A stretch of 64,000 bases of DNA from Viridibacillus sp050279675 (GCF_050279675.1 NZ_JBNNUK010000001.1:620001-684000), one strand, 5' to 3'; shown: positions 9,231-18,495, counted from the stretch's first letter. Made by a program: numbers and translations. Notes: generated by a model from the sequence alone, not told the origin.

Positions 9231-9371
9231 ATGCTTCAATAAATTAACCTCCTACAACAATTTGAATATAAAGAATTGAAATGTTTCGCATAAGCCTCCC
9301 TTTTTTGATAAACTAATAGTACTACATAAATACATGAATAGATGTTTTCTTTGAGAGAGGAGTTCAAATAA

Positions 9372-11483
9372 ATGAACGAAAAAAAGGTTTATACCTATGA
9401 ATGGGCCGGACGACCTTTACAAATCGAAGTAGGTCAGCTCGCAAAGCAAGCTAATGGATCGGTATTAGTACGTTATGGAGAAACAGTTGTACTATCAAAT
9501 GCAACAGCTTCAAAACACCCAAAACCATTAGACTTTTTCCCATTAACAGTTAACTATGAAGAAAAATTATATGCAGTTGGTAAGATTCCTGGAGGGTTTA
9601 TCAAACGTGAAGGACGTCCTTCTGAAAAAGCGGTATTAACATCTCGTTTAATCGACCGTCCAATCCGTCCATTATTCCCAGATGGCTTCCGTAATGAAGT
9701 ACAAGTAATCTCTATGGTTATGTCTGCTGATCAAGATTGCCCTTCAGAAATGGCAGCTATGCTCGGATCATCACTTGCACTAATGGTTTCTGATATTCCA
9801 TTTGACGGACCAATCGCAGGTGTCCAAGTTGGGCTTGTTGACGGTGAATTTATCGTAAATCCAACAGTTGCACAATGGGAAAAATCAACAATTAATTTAA
9901 TTGTTGCTGGTACAAAAGATGCGATTAACATGGTTGAAGCAGGTGCTTTAGAAGTTCCTGAAGAAAAAATGTTAGAAGCTATTATGTTTGGCCATGAAGA
10001 AATAAAAAAAATAATTGCTTTCCAAGAAACAATTGCTGCTGAAGTCGGCAAAGAAAAAATGGAAGTAATTTTACACGGAATAAATGAAGAATTATACGCT
10101 GAAATCAATGCGGAATTCGGAACTAAGATGGTTGCTGCTATCCAAACTTATGAAAAGCATGCTCGTGAAGAAGCAATTAATGCTGTAAAAGCTGAAGTTG
10201 TTGCAAAATACGAAGAAGCTGAAGCAGATGAAGTAACTTTAAAACAAGTAGGCGAAATTCTAGATAAAATGGTGAAAGAAGAAGTTCGCCGTTTAATCAC
10301 TGAAGATAAAATTCGTCCTGATGGTCGTAAATTAGATGAAATTCGTCCATTATCTTCAGAAGTAAATTTACTTCCAAGAGCACATGGATCTGGCTTGTTT
10401 ACACGTGGACAAACTCAAGCACTCTCAGTTTGTACTTTAGGCGCACTAGGCGATGTTCAAATTATCGACGGTTTAGGTGTTGAAGAGTCTAAACGCTTCA
10501 TGCATCATTATAACTTCCCTCAATTCTCAGTAGGAGAAACTGGACCAATTCGTGGACCAGGCCGTCGTGAAATTGGGCATGGTGCGTTAGGTGAACGTGC
10601 TTTAGAAGCAGTTATTCCAAATGAAAAAGACTTTCCTTACACAATCCGTTGCGTATCAGAAGTTTTAGAATCTAACGGTTCTACTTCACAAGCAAGTATT
10701 TGTGCTTCAACTTTAGCAATGATGGATGCAGGTGTTCCTCTTAAAGCACCAGTTGCAGGTATTGCGATGGGTCTTATTAAAAAAGATGAACATTATTCAA
10801 TCCTAACTGATATCCAAGGAATGGAAGATCACCTGGGTGATATGGACTTCAAAGTAGCAGGTACTGCAAAAGGTGTTACTGCACTTCAAATGGATATTAA
10901 AATTGATGGATTATCAAATCAAATTTTAGAAGAAGCTTTAACTCAAGCAAAAATTGGTCGTATGCATATACTAGAGTCTATGCTTGCAACTATGCCAGAA
11001 AGACGTGATCATCTTTCTAAATATGCTCCGAAAATTATCATGGTAAAAATTAACCCAGATAAAATTCGTGATGTTATCGGACCTGGTGGTAAACAAATCA
11101 ATAAAATCATCGAAGAAACTGGCGTGAAAATTGATACTGAACAAGACGGTACAATTTACATCTCTTCTATTGATGAAGCAATGAATGCACGTGCAAAAGA
11201 AATCATTGAAAATATCGTACGTGAAGCAGTTGTAGGCGAATATTATATGGGTAAAGTAAAACGTATCGAAAAATTCGGTGCATTTGTTCAAATCTTCCCA
11301 GGTAAAGACGGTTTACTACACATTTCTGAAATTCAAGAAGAGCGCACTAAAGCAGTAGAAGATGTTCTAAAACTAGAAGATGAACTACTTGTAAAAGTCA
11401 TCGAAATCGACAACCAAGGTCGCGTAAACCTTTCTCGTAAAGTAGTGTTAAAAGAAGAAAAAGAACGCGCAGAGCAAAAGTAA
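9372..11483 (+). CDS. pnp: polyribonucleotide nucleotidyltransferase (PNPase)
   Basis: PNPase is the phosphate-dependent 3'-to-5' exoribonuclease, part of the RNA degradation machinery with RNase Y and RNase J, both also in this window. The 703-residue product has two RNase PH-like domains separated by a helical domain; the second contains GHGALGERAL and FPYTIR, and GGFIKREGRPSEKA lies in the first. A KH domain with IGPGGK near residue 569 and an S1 domain (YMGKVKRIEKFGAFVQIF) complete it. GAGAGGAG precedes the ATG. Length equals the B. subtilis enzyme to within two residues. Confidence 0.98.
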   Translation: MNEKKVYTYEWAGRPLQIEVGQLAKQANGSVLVRYGETVVLSNATASKHPKPLDFFPLTVNYEEKLYAVGKIPGGFIKREGRPSEKAVLTSRLIDRPIRPLFPDGFRNEVQVISMVMSADQDCPSEMAAMLGSSLALMVSDIPFDGPIAGVQVGLVDGEFIVNPTVAQWEKSTINLIVAGTKDAINMVEAGALEVPEEKMLEAIMFGHEEIKKIIAFQETIAAEVGKEKMEVILHGINEELYAEINAEFGTKMVAAIQTYEKHAREEAINAVKAEVVAKYEEAEADEVTLKQVGEILDKMVKEEVRRLITEDKIRPDGRKLDEIRPLSSEVNLLPRAHGSGLFTRGQTQALSVCTLGALGDVQIIDGLGVEESKRFMHHYNFPQFSVGETGPIRGPGRREIGHGALGERALEAVIPNEKDFPYTIRCVSEVLESNGSTSQASICASTLAMMDAGVPLKAPVAGIAMGLIKKDEHYSILTDIQGMEDHLGDMDFKVAGTAKGVTALQMDIKIDGLSNQILEEALTQAKIGRMHILESMLATMPERRDHLSKYAPKIIMVKINPDKIRDVIGPGGKQINKIIEETGVKIDTEQDGTIYISSIDEAMNARAKEIIENIVREAVVGEYYMGKVKRIEKFGAFVQIFPGKDGLLHISEIQEERTKAVEDVLKLEDELLVKVIEIDNQGRVNLSRKVVLKEEKERAEQK

Positions 11484-11570
11484 ACTGAGGTCTTCCGAAA
11501 TAGGGGATTCCAATTCAATACTTCTCGCTCACAACTTGAGTGTCTCAACATCATAAATGTTAAAATTATT

Positions 11571-11608
11571 GAGGTCGTCCGTTTCCAGCAAAACGGCGAC
11601 CTCTTTTG
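11571..11608 (+). terminator. intrinsic terminator after pnp
   Basis: Long stem: GAGGTCG-T-CCGTTT (11571-11584) pairs with AAACGGCGACCTC (11591-11603), one bulged T, six-base loop, then TTTTGCTT. Confidence 0.85.
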
Positions 11609-11632
11609 CTTGTATTAAAAGGAGGAAACTAA

Positions 11633-12865
11633 TTGGTTACAAAACATATTTGTGCTAATGGAGTACGCATCGTTGCGGAAGATATACCGCATGTACGTTC
11701 AGTAGCAATGGGGATTTGGGTAAATGTAGGTTCTCGATACGAACAACCGCATGAAAATGGAATGACACACTTCATTGAGCATATGCTATTTAAAGGGACA
11801 GATACACGTTCTGCAAAAGATATAGCTGAAGAATTTGATCGTATAGGAGGGCAACTCAATGCCTTCACATCAAAGGAAAATACTTGTTATTATGCAGTTG
11901 TTCTTGATCATCATGCAGAAAAAGCAATTGAGATGCTGTCTGATATGTTCTTTCATTCCAAATTTAGTCCTGAAGATATTGACAAGGAAAGACAAGTGAT
12001 ATTAGAAGAAATTGCAATGACTGAAGATGCACCTGACGATGATGTAGATGAAAGATTATGGCAGGCAATGTTTCCGAATAGCGCATTAGGTTCGCCGATA
12101 CTAGGAACAACAGAAACATTACAAACGTTTAATCGTGAAAATCTTCTAGCATATATGCACAGACATTATCGTCCCGAACAAGTAGTAGTTTCAGTTGCGG
12201 GTCATTTGTCACAAACGTTAATTCAAACGATTGAGAAATTATTCAATCAATTCCCAACAACAGCATCATATGAGCCTACAATTTTTACTTCACCAACATT
12301 TGTTCCTGCGAAAATCGAAAAGAAGAGTCAAGTAGAACAGTCACATTTGGCATTGGGCTATCCGGGGTTAAGTATGCAAGCACCTAATCTATTAAGCTTA
12401 GTTGTGTTAAATAGTGTACTGGGTGATTCTATGTCTTCTCGTTTATTTCAAGAAGTAAGAGAGGAAAAAGCGCTTGCTTATTCCGTCTACTCCTATTATT
12501 CTGCGTATCAAGATGCCGGTGCATTTGTTATTTATGCGGGCACTTCGCCGCATCAGCTACCTTTGTTGCAGCAAACAATCACTCGTTCTATTGACACGAT
12601 ATGCAGAGAAGGTATTACTGAAAAAGAATTACTATTTGCAAGAGAACAACTTGAAAGTAATTTGCTTCTTGGATTAGAAACAGCGTATGATTTTATGAGT
12701 CGCAATGCTAAGAATGAACTTGTATTTGGTTATGATCGCACGATTGAAAAAGCACTATCTGAACTAAAACAAGTAACTGTACAATCAGTAAATCACATTA
12801 TTAATGACCATTTAAAACAACCATTTGCAAGCTCCATCATTACACCAGCTAAGGGAAGCAACTAA
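11633..12865 (+). CDS. mlpA: M16 family zinc protease MlpA (YmxG)
   Basis: A processing-peptidase-like zinc protease of family M16. The 410-residue product carries the inverted zinc motif HFIEH (H46 and H50) with the distal glutamate in EEIAMTEDAP, and the GGQLNAFTSKENTCYY and SMSSRLFQEVREEKALAYSVYS blocks. The start is TTG 11633, set by GGAGG at 11621-11625. The B. subtilis homologue lies at the same place and has been linked to exoenzyme regulation; its natural substrate is not known to me. A terminator overlaps the last codons. Confidence 0.92.
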   Translation: MVTKHICANGVRIVAEDIPHVRSVAMGIWVNVGSRYEQPHENGMTHFIEHMLFKGTDTRSAKDIAEEFDRIGGQLNAFTSKENTCYYAVVLDHHAEKAIEMLSDMFFHSKFSPEDIDKERQVILEEIAMTEDAPDDDVDERLWQAMFPNSALGSPILGTTETLQTFNRENLLAYMHRHYRPEQVVVSVAGHLSQTLIQTIEKLFNQFPTTASYEPTIFTSPTFVPAKIEKKSQVEQSHLALGYPGLSMQAPNLLSLVVLNSVLGDSMSSRLFQEVREEKALAYSVYSYYSAYQDAGAFVIYAGTSPHQLPLLQQTITRSIDTICREGITEKELLFAREQLESNLLLGLETAYDFMSRNAKNELVFGYDRTIEKALSELKQVTVQSVNHIINDHLKQPFASSIITPAKGSN

Positions 12866-12884
12866 TGCCCTTAGCTTTTTCTTT
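12848..12884 (+). terminator. intrinsic terminator overlapping the 3' end of mlpA
   Basis: GCTAAGGG (12848-12855) pairs with CCCTTAGC (12868-12875), followed by TTTTTCTTTT. It isolates the following ymxH-dpaAB genes, which therefore need their own promoter. Confidence 0.75.
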
Positions 12885-12920
12885 TGTTCTTTTTTCCTTT
12901 GAAGCAAAAAATCACTAAAA

Positions 12921-12947
12921 ACAAAGCAAAAGCATATACATAATATA
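12921..12947 (+). promoter_or_regulatory. candidate sigma-K promoter for ymxH-dpaA-dpaB
   Basis: AC at 12921-12922, a 16-base spacer, then CATAATATA at 12939-12947 fit the mother-cell sigma-K pattern (AC, N16-17, CATAnnnTA). The predicted start falls just ahead of the ymxH ribosome site. The dipicolinate synthase genes are sigma-K dependent in B. subtilis. Confidence 0.5.
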
Positions 12948-12968
12948 CATGCGAAAAGGAGGGGAAGC

Positions 12969-13238
12969 ATGCTCTTATCAGAGTTAGCTGAAAAAGAATT
13001 AATTCAAATGAATGATGGCATACGTTTTGGTATTTTGGCTGAGACAGAATGTTTACTTGACCCAAAAACAGGTCAAATTTTTGGTTTTGAAATGATTCAT
13101 AAAGGGCATCGAATTCCATTTAAAGCAAAATCACCAAAAATGCAAGAATATATCCCGTGGGATGAAATTGTTCTCATTGGAGAAGATCGAATTCTATTTA
13201 ATCAAGTAAAGCCAATGAATTCGGGGTTAACAGAATGA
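12969..13238 (+). CDS. ymxH: YlmC/YmxH family sporulation-associated protein
   Basis: An 89-residue protein with a PRC-barrel-like fold, family YlmC/YmxH. The readable pattern is MLLSELAEKELIQMNDG, a variable middle, then RIPFKAKSPKMQEYIPWDEIVLIGEDRIL. Homologues occur only in spore formers and lie beside dpaA, which supports a sporulation role; the molecular function is not known. A GGAGGGG ribosome site precedes the ATG. It overlaps dpaA by four bases and is probably read from the sigma-K-like promoter just upstream. Confidence 0.88.
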   Translation: MLLSELAEKELIQMNDGIRFGILAETECLLDPKTGQIFGFEMIHKGHRIPFKAKSPKMQEYIPWDEIVLIGEDRILFNQVKPMNSGLTE

Positions 13239-14050
13239 CCGATGAAAGATGGCTACTTATAGGAACGGACGCACGTTTTAAAAAGCTTGCAGTACAACTT
13301 TCAAAACCTCATCGAACCGTTGTATACAAATATACTGACGAGTGGAATGAAGAGCTCTTAATGTTGAGTAAAAAGCTTCAACCAAATCGCATTGTTTTAC
13401 CTATTCACCCACCTAAATGGTCAGCAGATATGAATAGTTTTTTTAGTGTAGCTGAGAATGCAATGTTGTTTGTTGGAAGAACGACTCCAGACTTTAAACA
13501 ACAGTTATCTACTACACAAACTGTTTACTACCTAGAAGATGAACAATTTATCTGGCAAAATGCGAAGCTCACTGCAGAAGGGATGCTAAGATCATTCTAC
13601 GATCATGAACAAAGATCAATGGATGGGCAACACCTCATTATTACAGGCTTTGGAAGAGTCGCAAAGATGACTGCTGCATTATGTAGAGACCTAGGTGCTA
13701 CAATCCATGTTATGGCACGCTCAGCAACTCAAATATATGAGGCCGAGGCTTTTGGTTATAGAGCTTCTGTTTTGGCGCCTGAGGCTTTTGAAAGTAAATC
13801 AGACTACATCATTAATACTATCCCCGTAAAATGGATTACAAGCGCTTTTAGTGAGAGGTTACAATCATCTACTACAGTGTTTGATTTAGCATCAGCACCA
13901 GGATGTCTGGCATTTGAAGAACAACCTGATTTTGACTATATACAATTACCAGCATTGCCCGGGAAATTTTTCCCCCAAGATGCTGCAGATTTACTAATTC
14001 AAACGATTGAACTGCATAATGCAAAATATAAGGAGGAACATCATGCTTGA
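13235..14050 (+). CDS. dpaA: dipicolinate synthase subunit A
   Basis: With DpaB it makes dipicolinic acid, the calcium chelator of the spore core, from the lysine-pathway product dihydrodipicolinate, in the mother cell. The 271-residue product has a variable N-terminal third and then a Rossmann-type NAD(P) domain, GQHLIITGFGRVAKMTAALCRDLGA, followed by YIINTIPVKWIT and FDLASAPGC. It is about 26 residues shorter than B. subtilis SpoVFA, the difference lying in the N-terminal region. It overlaps ymxH at the start and dpaB at the end. Confidence 0.92.
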   Translation: MTDERWLLIGTDARFKKLAVQLSKPHRTVVYKYTDEWNEELLMLSKKLQPNRIVLPIHPPKWSADMNSFFSVAENAMLFVGRTTPDFKQQLSTTQTVYYLEDEQFIWQNAKLTAEGMLRSFYDHEQRSMDGQHLIITGFGRVAKMTAALCRDLGATIHVMARSATQIYEAEAFGYRASVLAPEAFESKSDYIINTIPVKWITSAFSERLQSSTTVFDLASAPGCLAFEEQPDFDYIQLPALPGKFFPQDAADLLIQTIELHNAKYKEEHHA

Positions 14051-14630
14051 TGGGAAGCGCATCGGCTTTGGCATAACTGCATCACATTGTACGTATGAAG
14101 ACGTTGTACCAAAAATCAAACATCTTAGAGATGTAGGCGCGACAGTTGTGCCTATTATTACCCACTCAGTATTGCATGCGGCAACCAGATTTGGTACAGG
14201 GGAAGATTGGATTGCAAAAATAGAGGAAGTTTCAGGTCATGAAGTGGTTAAGACAATGGTGGAGGCAGAGCCACTTGGTCCGAGAAATCCACTAGATTGC
14301 ATGGTGATTGCACCGATGACAGGGAACTCACTCAGTAAATTTGCTAATGCGGCAACAGAATCGCCAGTTCTAATGGCAGCGAAAGCGACACTACGTAACG
14401 GTAGCCCAGTTGTCATCGGCGTTTCTACGAATGACGCTTTGGGGTTAAATGGTATGAATCTCATGAAACTCCTAAATACAAAGAATATTTTCTTTATACC
14501 ATTTGGGCAAGACGACCCATATAAAAAGCCAAATTCATTAATTTCTGATTTTACTAAAATAAATGAAACAATTATAAGTGCGTTAGAAAAGAAACAACTT
14601 CAGCCATTATTGATTCAATATACTAAATAA
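14043..14630 (+). CDS. dpaB: dipicolinate synthase subunit B
   Basis: A flavoprotein-type subunit of dipicolinate synthase (HFCD family). The 195-residue product begins MLDGKRIGFGITASHCTYEDV and contains DCMVIAPMTGNSLSKFANA, the flavin-type nucleotide-binding segment, and NIFFIPFGQDDPYKKPNSL. ATG 14043 is fixed by AAGGAGG at 14030-14036; longer reading upstream runs through dpaA. The eight-base overlap with dpaA fits coupled synthesis of the two subunits. Confidence 0.94.
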   Translation: MLDGKRIGFGITASHCTYEDVVPKIKHLRDVGATVVPIITHSVLHAATRFGTGEDWIAKIEEVSGHEVVKTMVEAEPLGPRNPLDCMVIAPMTGNSLSKFANAATESPVLMAAKATLRNGSPVVIGVSTNDALGLNGMNLMKLLNTKNIFFIPFGQDDPYKKPNSLISDFTKINETIISALEKKQLQPLLIQYTK

Positions 14631-14641
14631 TTTAATTTTTA

Positions 14642-14670
14642 TACACAATTATGAAAAATTATGATACAAT
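14642..14670 (+). promoter_or_regulatory. candidate promoter for asd
   Basis: TACAAT at 14665-14670 with a weak -35-like TACACA at 14642-14647, 17 bases apart. The sequence GATACAATA also resembles a sporulation-type -10, so the sigma factor is uncertain. Confidence 0.35.
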
Positions 14671-14705
14671 AGCGCCATTATCAATGTCGAGTTGAGGAGA
14701 GATGT

Positions 14706-15749
14706 ATGATGACTAAGCAATATACAGTAGCTGTCGTAGGAGCTACAGGAGCAGTAGGAACGAAAATGATGGAGCAGCTTGCTAAGCGTAAGTTTCCGAT
14801 TGGTAAGATTAAATTACTAGCTTCCAAAAAATCTGCTGGAAAAGATATTACATTTAACGGTCAGTCATACACGATTGAGGAAGCAACACCTGAAGCATTT
14901 GAAGGTGTAGATATTGCGCTATTCAGTGCAGGTGGTGCTGTATCAAAAGTGTTGGCACCAGAAGCTGCAAAACGTGGTGCTGTTGCAATTGATAACACAA
15001 GCGCTTTCCGAATGGATCCAGAAGTACCGCTTGTTGTACCTGAAGTAAACCCGGGTGATTTGGCTAAACACAAAGGGATTATTGCCAATCCAAACTGTTC
15101 GACAATTCAAATGGTCGCAGCATTAGAGCCAATTAAAAAAGCATTTGGTTTATCAAATGTAATCGTATCTACATATCAAGCAGTATCTGGTTCAGGTATA
15201 AATGCCATTGAAGAGCTTAAAACACAAAGTGGTGAGTGGGAAAAAGGTAAAGAAGTGGAAGCCAATGTATTACCAGTTAAAAGCGATAAAAAACATTATC
15301 CAATCGCTAGAAACGTTATTCCACAAATTGATGTCTTCACTGAAAATGGCTTCACATACGAAGAGATGAAAATGATTAATGAAACGAAGAAAATTATGCA
15401 TATGCCAGAGCTTCCTGTAGCAGCAACTTGTGTTCGTGTACCAGTTGTATCAGGACACTCTGAATCTGTTTATATTGAAGTAGAAAAAGATAATGTGTCG
15501 GTCGAAGATGTAAAGAAGGTACTTGAAAACGCATCTGGTATTTTACTAGTTGATGATATTACAGCGCAAGGTTATCCAATGCCAATCTATGTAGAAGGCG
15601 AAGATGAAGTATTTGTGGGCCGTATTCGCAAAGATTTAGCGAAGGATAATGGCTTCCATTTATGGATTGTTGCTGACAACCTATTAAAGGGTGCGGCACT
15701 TAATTCTATCCAAATCGCAGAAGCTTTGATTGATGAAGGTATAATCTAA
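14706..15749 (+). CDS. asd: aspartate-semialdehyde dehydrogenase
   Basis: Reduces aspartyl phosphate to aspartate semialdehyde, the branch point to lysine, diaminopimelate, threonine and methionine. The 347-residue product has the NADP Rossmann motif VVGATGAVGTKMME, the catalytic cysteine in NPNCSTIQM (residue 131), and KIMHMPELPVAATCVRVPV with HSESVYIE. Tandem ATGs at 14706 and 14709 are both served by GAGGAGAG. In B. subtilis an aspartokinase gene (dapG) lies between asd and dapA; here only 13 bases separate them. Confidence 0.97.
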   Translation: MMTKQYTVAVVGATGAVGTKMMEQLAKRKFPIGKIKLLASKKSAGKDITFNGQSYTIEEATPEAFEGVDIALFSAGGAVSKVLAPEAAKRGAVAIDNTSAFRMDPEVPLVVPEVNPGDLAKHKGIIANPNCSTIQMVAALEPIKKAFGLSNVIVSTYQAVSGSGINAIEELKTQSGEWEKGKEVEANVLPVKSDKKHYPIARNVIPQIDVFTENGFTYEEMKMINETKKIMHMPELPVAATCVRVPVVSGHSESVYIEVEKDNVSVEDVKKVLENASGILLVDDITAQGYPMPIYVEGEDEVFVGRIRKDLAKDNGFHLWIVADNLLKGAALNSIQIAEALIDEGII

Positions 15750-15762
15750 GGGGGCGTCACAT

Positions 15763-16656
15763 ATGAACATAGGGAATGTAGCGACAGCAATGATTACTCC
15801 ATTTCACGAAGATGGCTCTATACATTATGAAATGGTGGCAAAAGTAGTAGAACATCTAATTGCAACAGGGACTGATTCAATTGTTGTTTGTGGTACAACT
15901 GGAGAATCACCAACATTAACACATGAAGAGAAAATGCATCTTATCCAGTTTGTTGTTGAAACCGTACGTAAACGCGTTCCAGTAATTGCTGGTACAGGAA
16001 GTAATAATACGGCGGAATCGATTCAAGCAACAAAAGAAGCAGAGGAAGCTGGTGTTGATGGCGTTATGCTCGTGACACCATATTATAATAAGCCTAGCCA
16101 ACGTGGTATGTATGCTCACTTTGCAGCGATTGCTAAAGAAACAACGTTACCGGTTATGCTTTACAATGTTCCAGGACGTTCAATAGTAAATCTACTACCT
16201 GAAACGATTCTAGAATTAAGTAAAATATCAAATATTCAAATTGTGAAAGAAGCAAGTGGTAGTCTTGATCAAATGACAGAAATTCTAGCAGGCGCACCTA
16301 CAGGTTTCAAAGTTTACTCAGGTGATGATGGTTTAACTTTACCACTTTTAGCAGTTGGAGGATCTGGTATCATTTCTGTAGCAGCACATGTTGTTGGTGA
16401 AGATATGCAGAAAATGATCCAAGCTTTTAAAGAGGGGCGTCATAAGGACTCAGCGTTTATACATCAAGCATTACTCCCTTTAATACGTGCTTTGTTCGCA
16501 ACTCCGAATCCTACTGCGGTTAAATATGCTCTTAGTAAATTAAATATTGCGTCTGAAACAGTTAGGTTGCCTTTAGTGGAAATGACTGAACAAGAAAAAG
16601 TACATTTTGATATAATTTGGGAACATTATTTAGTAAAACAAAAACAGTTCCAATAA
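15763..16656 (+). CDS. dapA: 4-hydroxy-tetrahydrodipicolinate synthase
   Basis: Condenses pyruvate with aspartate semialdehyde, the first committed step to diaminopimelate, lysine and dipicolinate. The 297-residue TIM-barrel protein shows CGTTGESPTLTHEEK, the PYYNKPSQRG loop with its tyrosine, and the Schiff-base lysine in IVKEASG (K162). AAGGGGGCG precedes the ATG. It closes a set that feeds both peptidoglycan synthesis and, through DpaAB just upstream, the spore core. A terminator follows. Confidence 0.97.
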   Translation: MNIGNVATAMITPFHEDGSIHYEMVAKVVEHLIATGTDSIVVCGTTGESPTLTHEEKMHLIQFVVETVRKRVPVIAGTGSNNTAESIQATKEAEEAGVDGVMLVTPYYNKPSQRGMYAHFAAIAKETTLPVMLYNVPGRSIVNLLPETILELSKISNIQIVKEASGSLDQMTEILAGAPTGFKVYSGDDGLTLPLLAVGGSGIISVAAHVVGEDMQKMIQAFKEGRHKDSAFIHQALLPLIRALFATPNPTAVKYALSKLNIASETVRLPLVEMTEQEKVHFDIIWEHYLVKQKQFQ

Positions 16657-16663
16657 AAAAATG

Positions 16664-16692
16664 GAATGGGTGATAAAACCCATTCTTTTTTT
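16664..16692 (+). terminator. intrinsic terminator after dapA
   Basis: Stem GAATGGGT/ACCCATTC (16664-16671 with 16678-16685) followed by a run of seven T. Confidence 0.88.
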
Positions 16693-16769
16693 GTTTGTGA
16701 AAACGGTCTACTACCGATATAATAAAAACAAGTGGATGCTGTTCGGGATTATTTTTAGGAGGAAAACAA

Positions 16770-18437
16770 GTGGTTAAAACAAAAAATGAAGTAATACGAG
16801 TAATACCTCTAGGTGGGGTTAGTGAAATCGGCAAAGCAATGTATGTCGTTGAAATTGATGACGAGCTATTTGTAGTCGATAGTGGACTAATGTTTCCAGA
16901 GGATGAAATGTTAGGAATTGATTTTGTTATTCCGGACATTTCATATTTAGAAGAAAATAAAACAAGAGTAAAAGGAATCTTCTTAACACATGGTCATGAA
17001 GATGCAATTGGCTCAATTGCGTACCTATTACAAAAAGTCAATGCACCAGTGTATGGTTCAAAACTTACAATTGCTTTAGCGAAAGAACATTTAAAAGAAT
17101 TGCCCGCGCCACAACAAGTGAAGTTTTTTGAAGTAACAAGCAAAAGTCGTATGAATTTCCAAACGACATATGTGACATTTTTCCATACAACTCATAGTAT
17201 TCCAGATTCACTTGGCGTTGCATTCCATACATCTGAAGGTGCAATCGTACACACTGGTGAATTTAAATTTGACCAATCAGCACAAGGGAAGTACAAACCC
17301 GATATCGCTAAAATGGCTGGTCTAGGTGAAGAGGGTGTCTTCATCTTAATGTCTGATTCAACAGAAGCAGAACGCCCAGGATATACAATCTCAGAATCAA
17401 TTATCCGTGAAAGATTATCAAAAACATTCCATCGTGCAGAAGGAAGAATCCTTGTAGCACTGTATGCATCAAACTTCATCCGTATTCAACAAGTATTTGA
17501 CCAAGCCGCAGCATCAAACCGTAAAATTGCTGTTGTAGGTCGTAGCCTAGAAAATGTTTTTGAAGTAGGTATGCGTTTAGGTTATCTTTCTGTTGATCCA
17601 GAAAGAATTATTCCAGTAAGTAAAATCAATGATTACCCTGAAAATGAAATTGTTGCAATTGTAACAGGTAATCAAGGTGAGCCTTTAGAAGGTCTTGAGA
17701 AAATCATTCGTAAGCATCATCGTGATATTCGCATTAAACCTTCTGATACTGTATTAATTACTTTCACACCTTCTCCAGGTATGGAAGTGCAAATTGCTGA
17801 AACAATGAATAGCCTTGCCAAAGCAGGTGCTAAAGTAATGTCAGCCGATAAAAAGGTACATGTATCTGGGCATGGTTCGCAAGAAGACCTTAAATTAATG
17901 CTTAATCTTATGAAACCAAAGTACTTTATTCCTATTCAAGGGGAATATCGTATGTTAATAGCACACTCTAAACTTGCTCAAGAAACAGGTCTATCGAAAG
18001 CGCAAATTTTCATCGCTGATAAAGGCGATATTGTAGAATACAAAAACGGTAAAATGCGTATGAGCGGCCGTGTAACTGCTGGTAATGTTTTAATAGATGG
18101 CATTGGCGTTGGTGATGTGGGTAACATCGTTTTACGCGATCGTAAATTATTAAGTCAAGATGGTATCTTTATTGTTGTTGTTACTATTGACCGCCAACAT
18201 AAGAAAATTGCTTCAGGTCCGGAAATTTTATCTAGAGGATTCGTATATGTTCGTGAATCAGAAGAACTAATGGAAGAGTCTGCAGCACTAGTGAAGAATG
18301 TTGTCGAAAAGTATGTGAATAAAGGTACGTACGAATGGACAAACATTAAACAAGAAATCCGCGATACGCTAAATTCCTATTTATTCCAAAAAACGAAGCG
18401 CCGCCCAATGATCATCCCGATTATTATGGAATATTAA
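16770..18437 (+). CDS. rnjB: ribonuclease J (RNase J2-type)
   Basis: RNase J proteins are metallo-beta-lactamase/beta-CASP ribonucleases acting in mRNA decay and rRNA maturation. The 555-residue product shows the beta-CASP features and the C-terminal GFVYVRESEELMEES region, ending TKRRPMIIPIIMEY. The metal motif reads THGHEDAIG: H74, H76 and D78 are present but the position of the last histidine is A79. RNase J1 has HxHxDH; the B. subtilis J2 paralogue, encoded at this place, also deviates here. That and the dapA-rnjB context support J2. The start is GTG 16770 behind AGGAGG. Confidence 0.9.
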   Translation: MVKTKNEVIRVIPLGGVSEIGKAMYVVEIDDELFVVDSGLMFPEDEMLGIDFVIPDISYLEENKTRVKGIFLTHGHEDAIGSIAYLLQKVNAPVYGSKLTIALAKEHLKELPAPQQVKFFEVTSKSRMNFQTTYVTFFHTTHSIPDSLGVAFHTSEGAIVHTGEFKFDQSAQGKYKPDIAKMAGLGEEGVFILMSDSTEAERPGYTISESIIRERLSKTFHRAEGRILVALYASNFIRIQQVFDQAAASNRKIAVVGRSLENVFEVGMRLGYLSVDPERIIPVSKINDYPENEIVAIVTGNQGEPLEGLEKIIRKHHRDIRIKPSDTVLITFTPSPGMEVQIAETMNSLAKAGAKVMSADKKVHVSGHGSQEDLKLMLNLMKPKYFIPIQGEYRMLIAHSKLAQETGLSKAQIFIADKGDIVEYKNGKMRMSGRVTAGNVLIDGIGVGDVGNIVLRDRKLLSQDGIFIVVVTIDRQHKKIASGPEILSRGFVYVRESEELMEESAALVKNVVEKYVNKGTYEWTNIKQEIRDTLNSYLFQKTKRRPMIIPIIMEY

Positions 18438-18451
18438 TGCGTAGCGGATAC

Positions 18452-18495
18452 AAAGGATTTCCTAGCCGATTTATGGTGGGAAATCCTTTTTTCCT
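18452..18495 (+). terminator. intrinsic terminator after rnjB
   Basis: AAAGGATTTCC (18452-18462) pairs with GGAAATCCTTT (18479-18489), 16-base loop, followed by TTTCC. Confidence 0.75.

Noticed and set aside
9300..9340. Sigma-A promoter for pnp at TTGATA (9305-9310)
   Set aside because: No acceptable -10 at 16-18 bases; not strong enough to list.
14631..14705. Lysine riboswitch or T-box upstream of asd
   Set aside because: Only 75 bases separate dpaB and asd, too short for either element, and no conserved core was seen.
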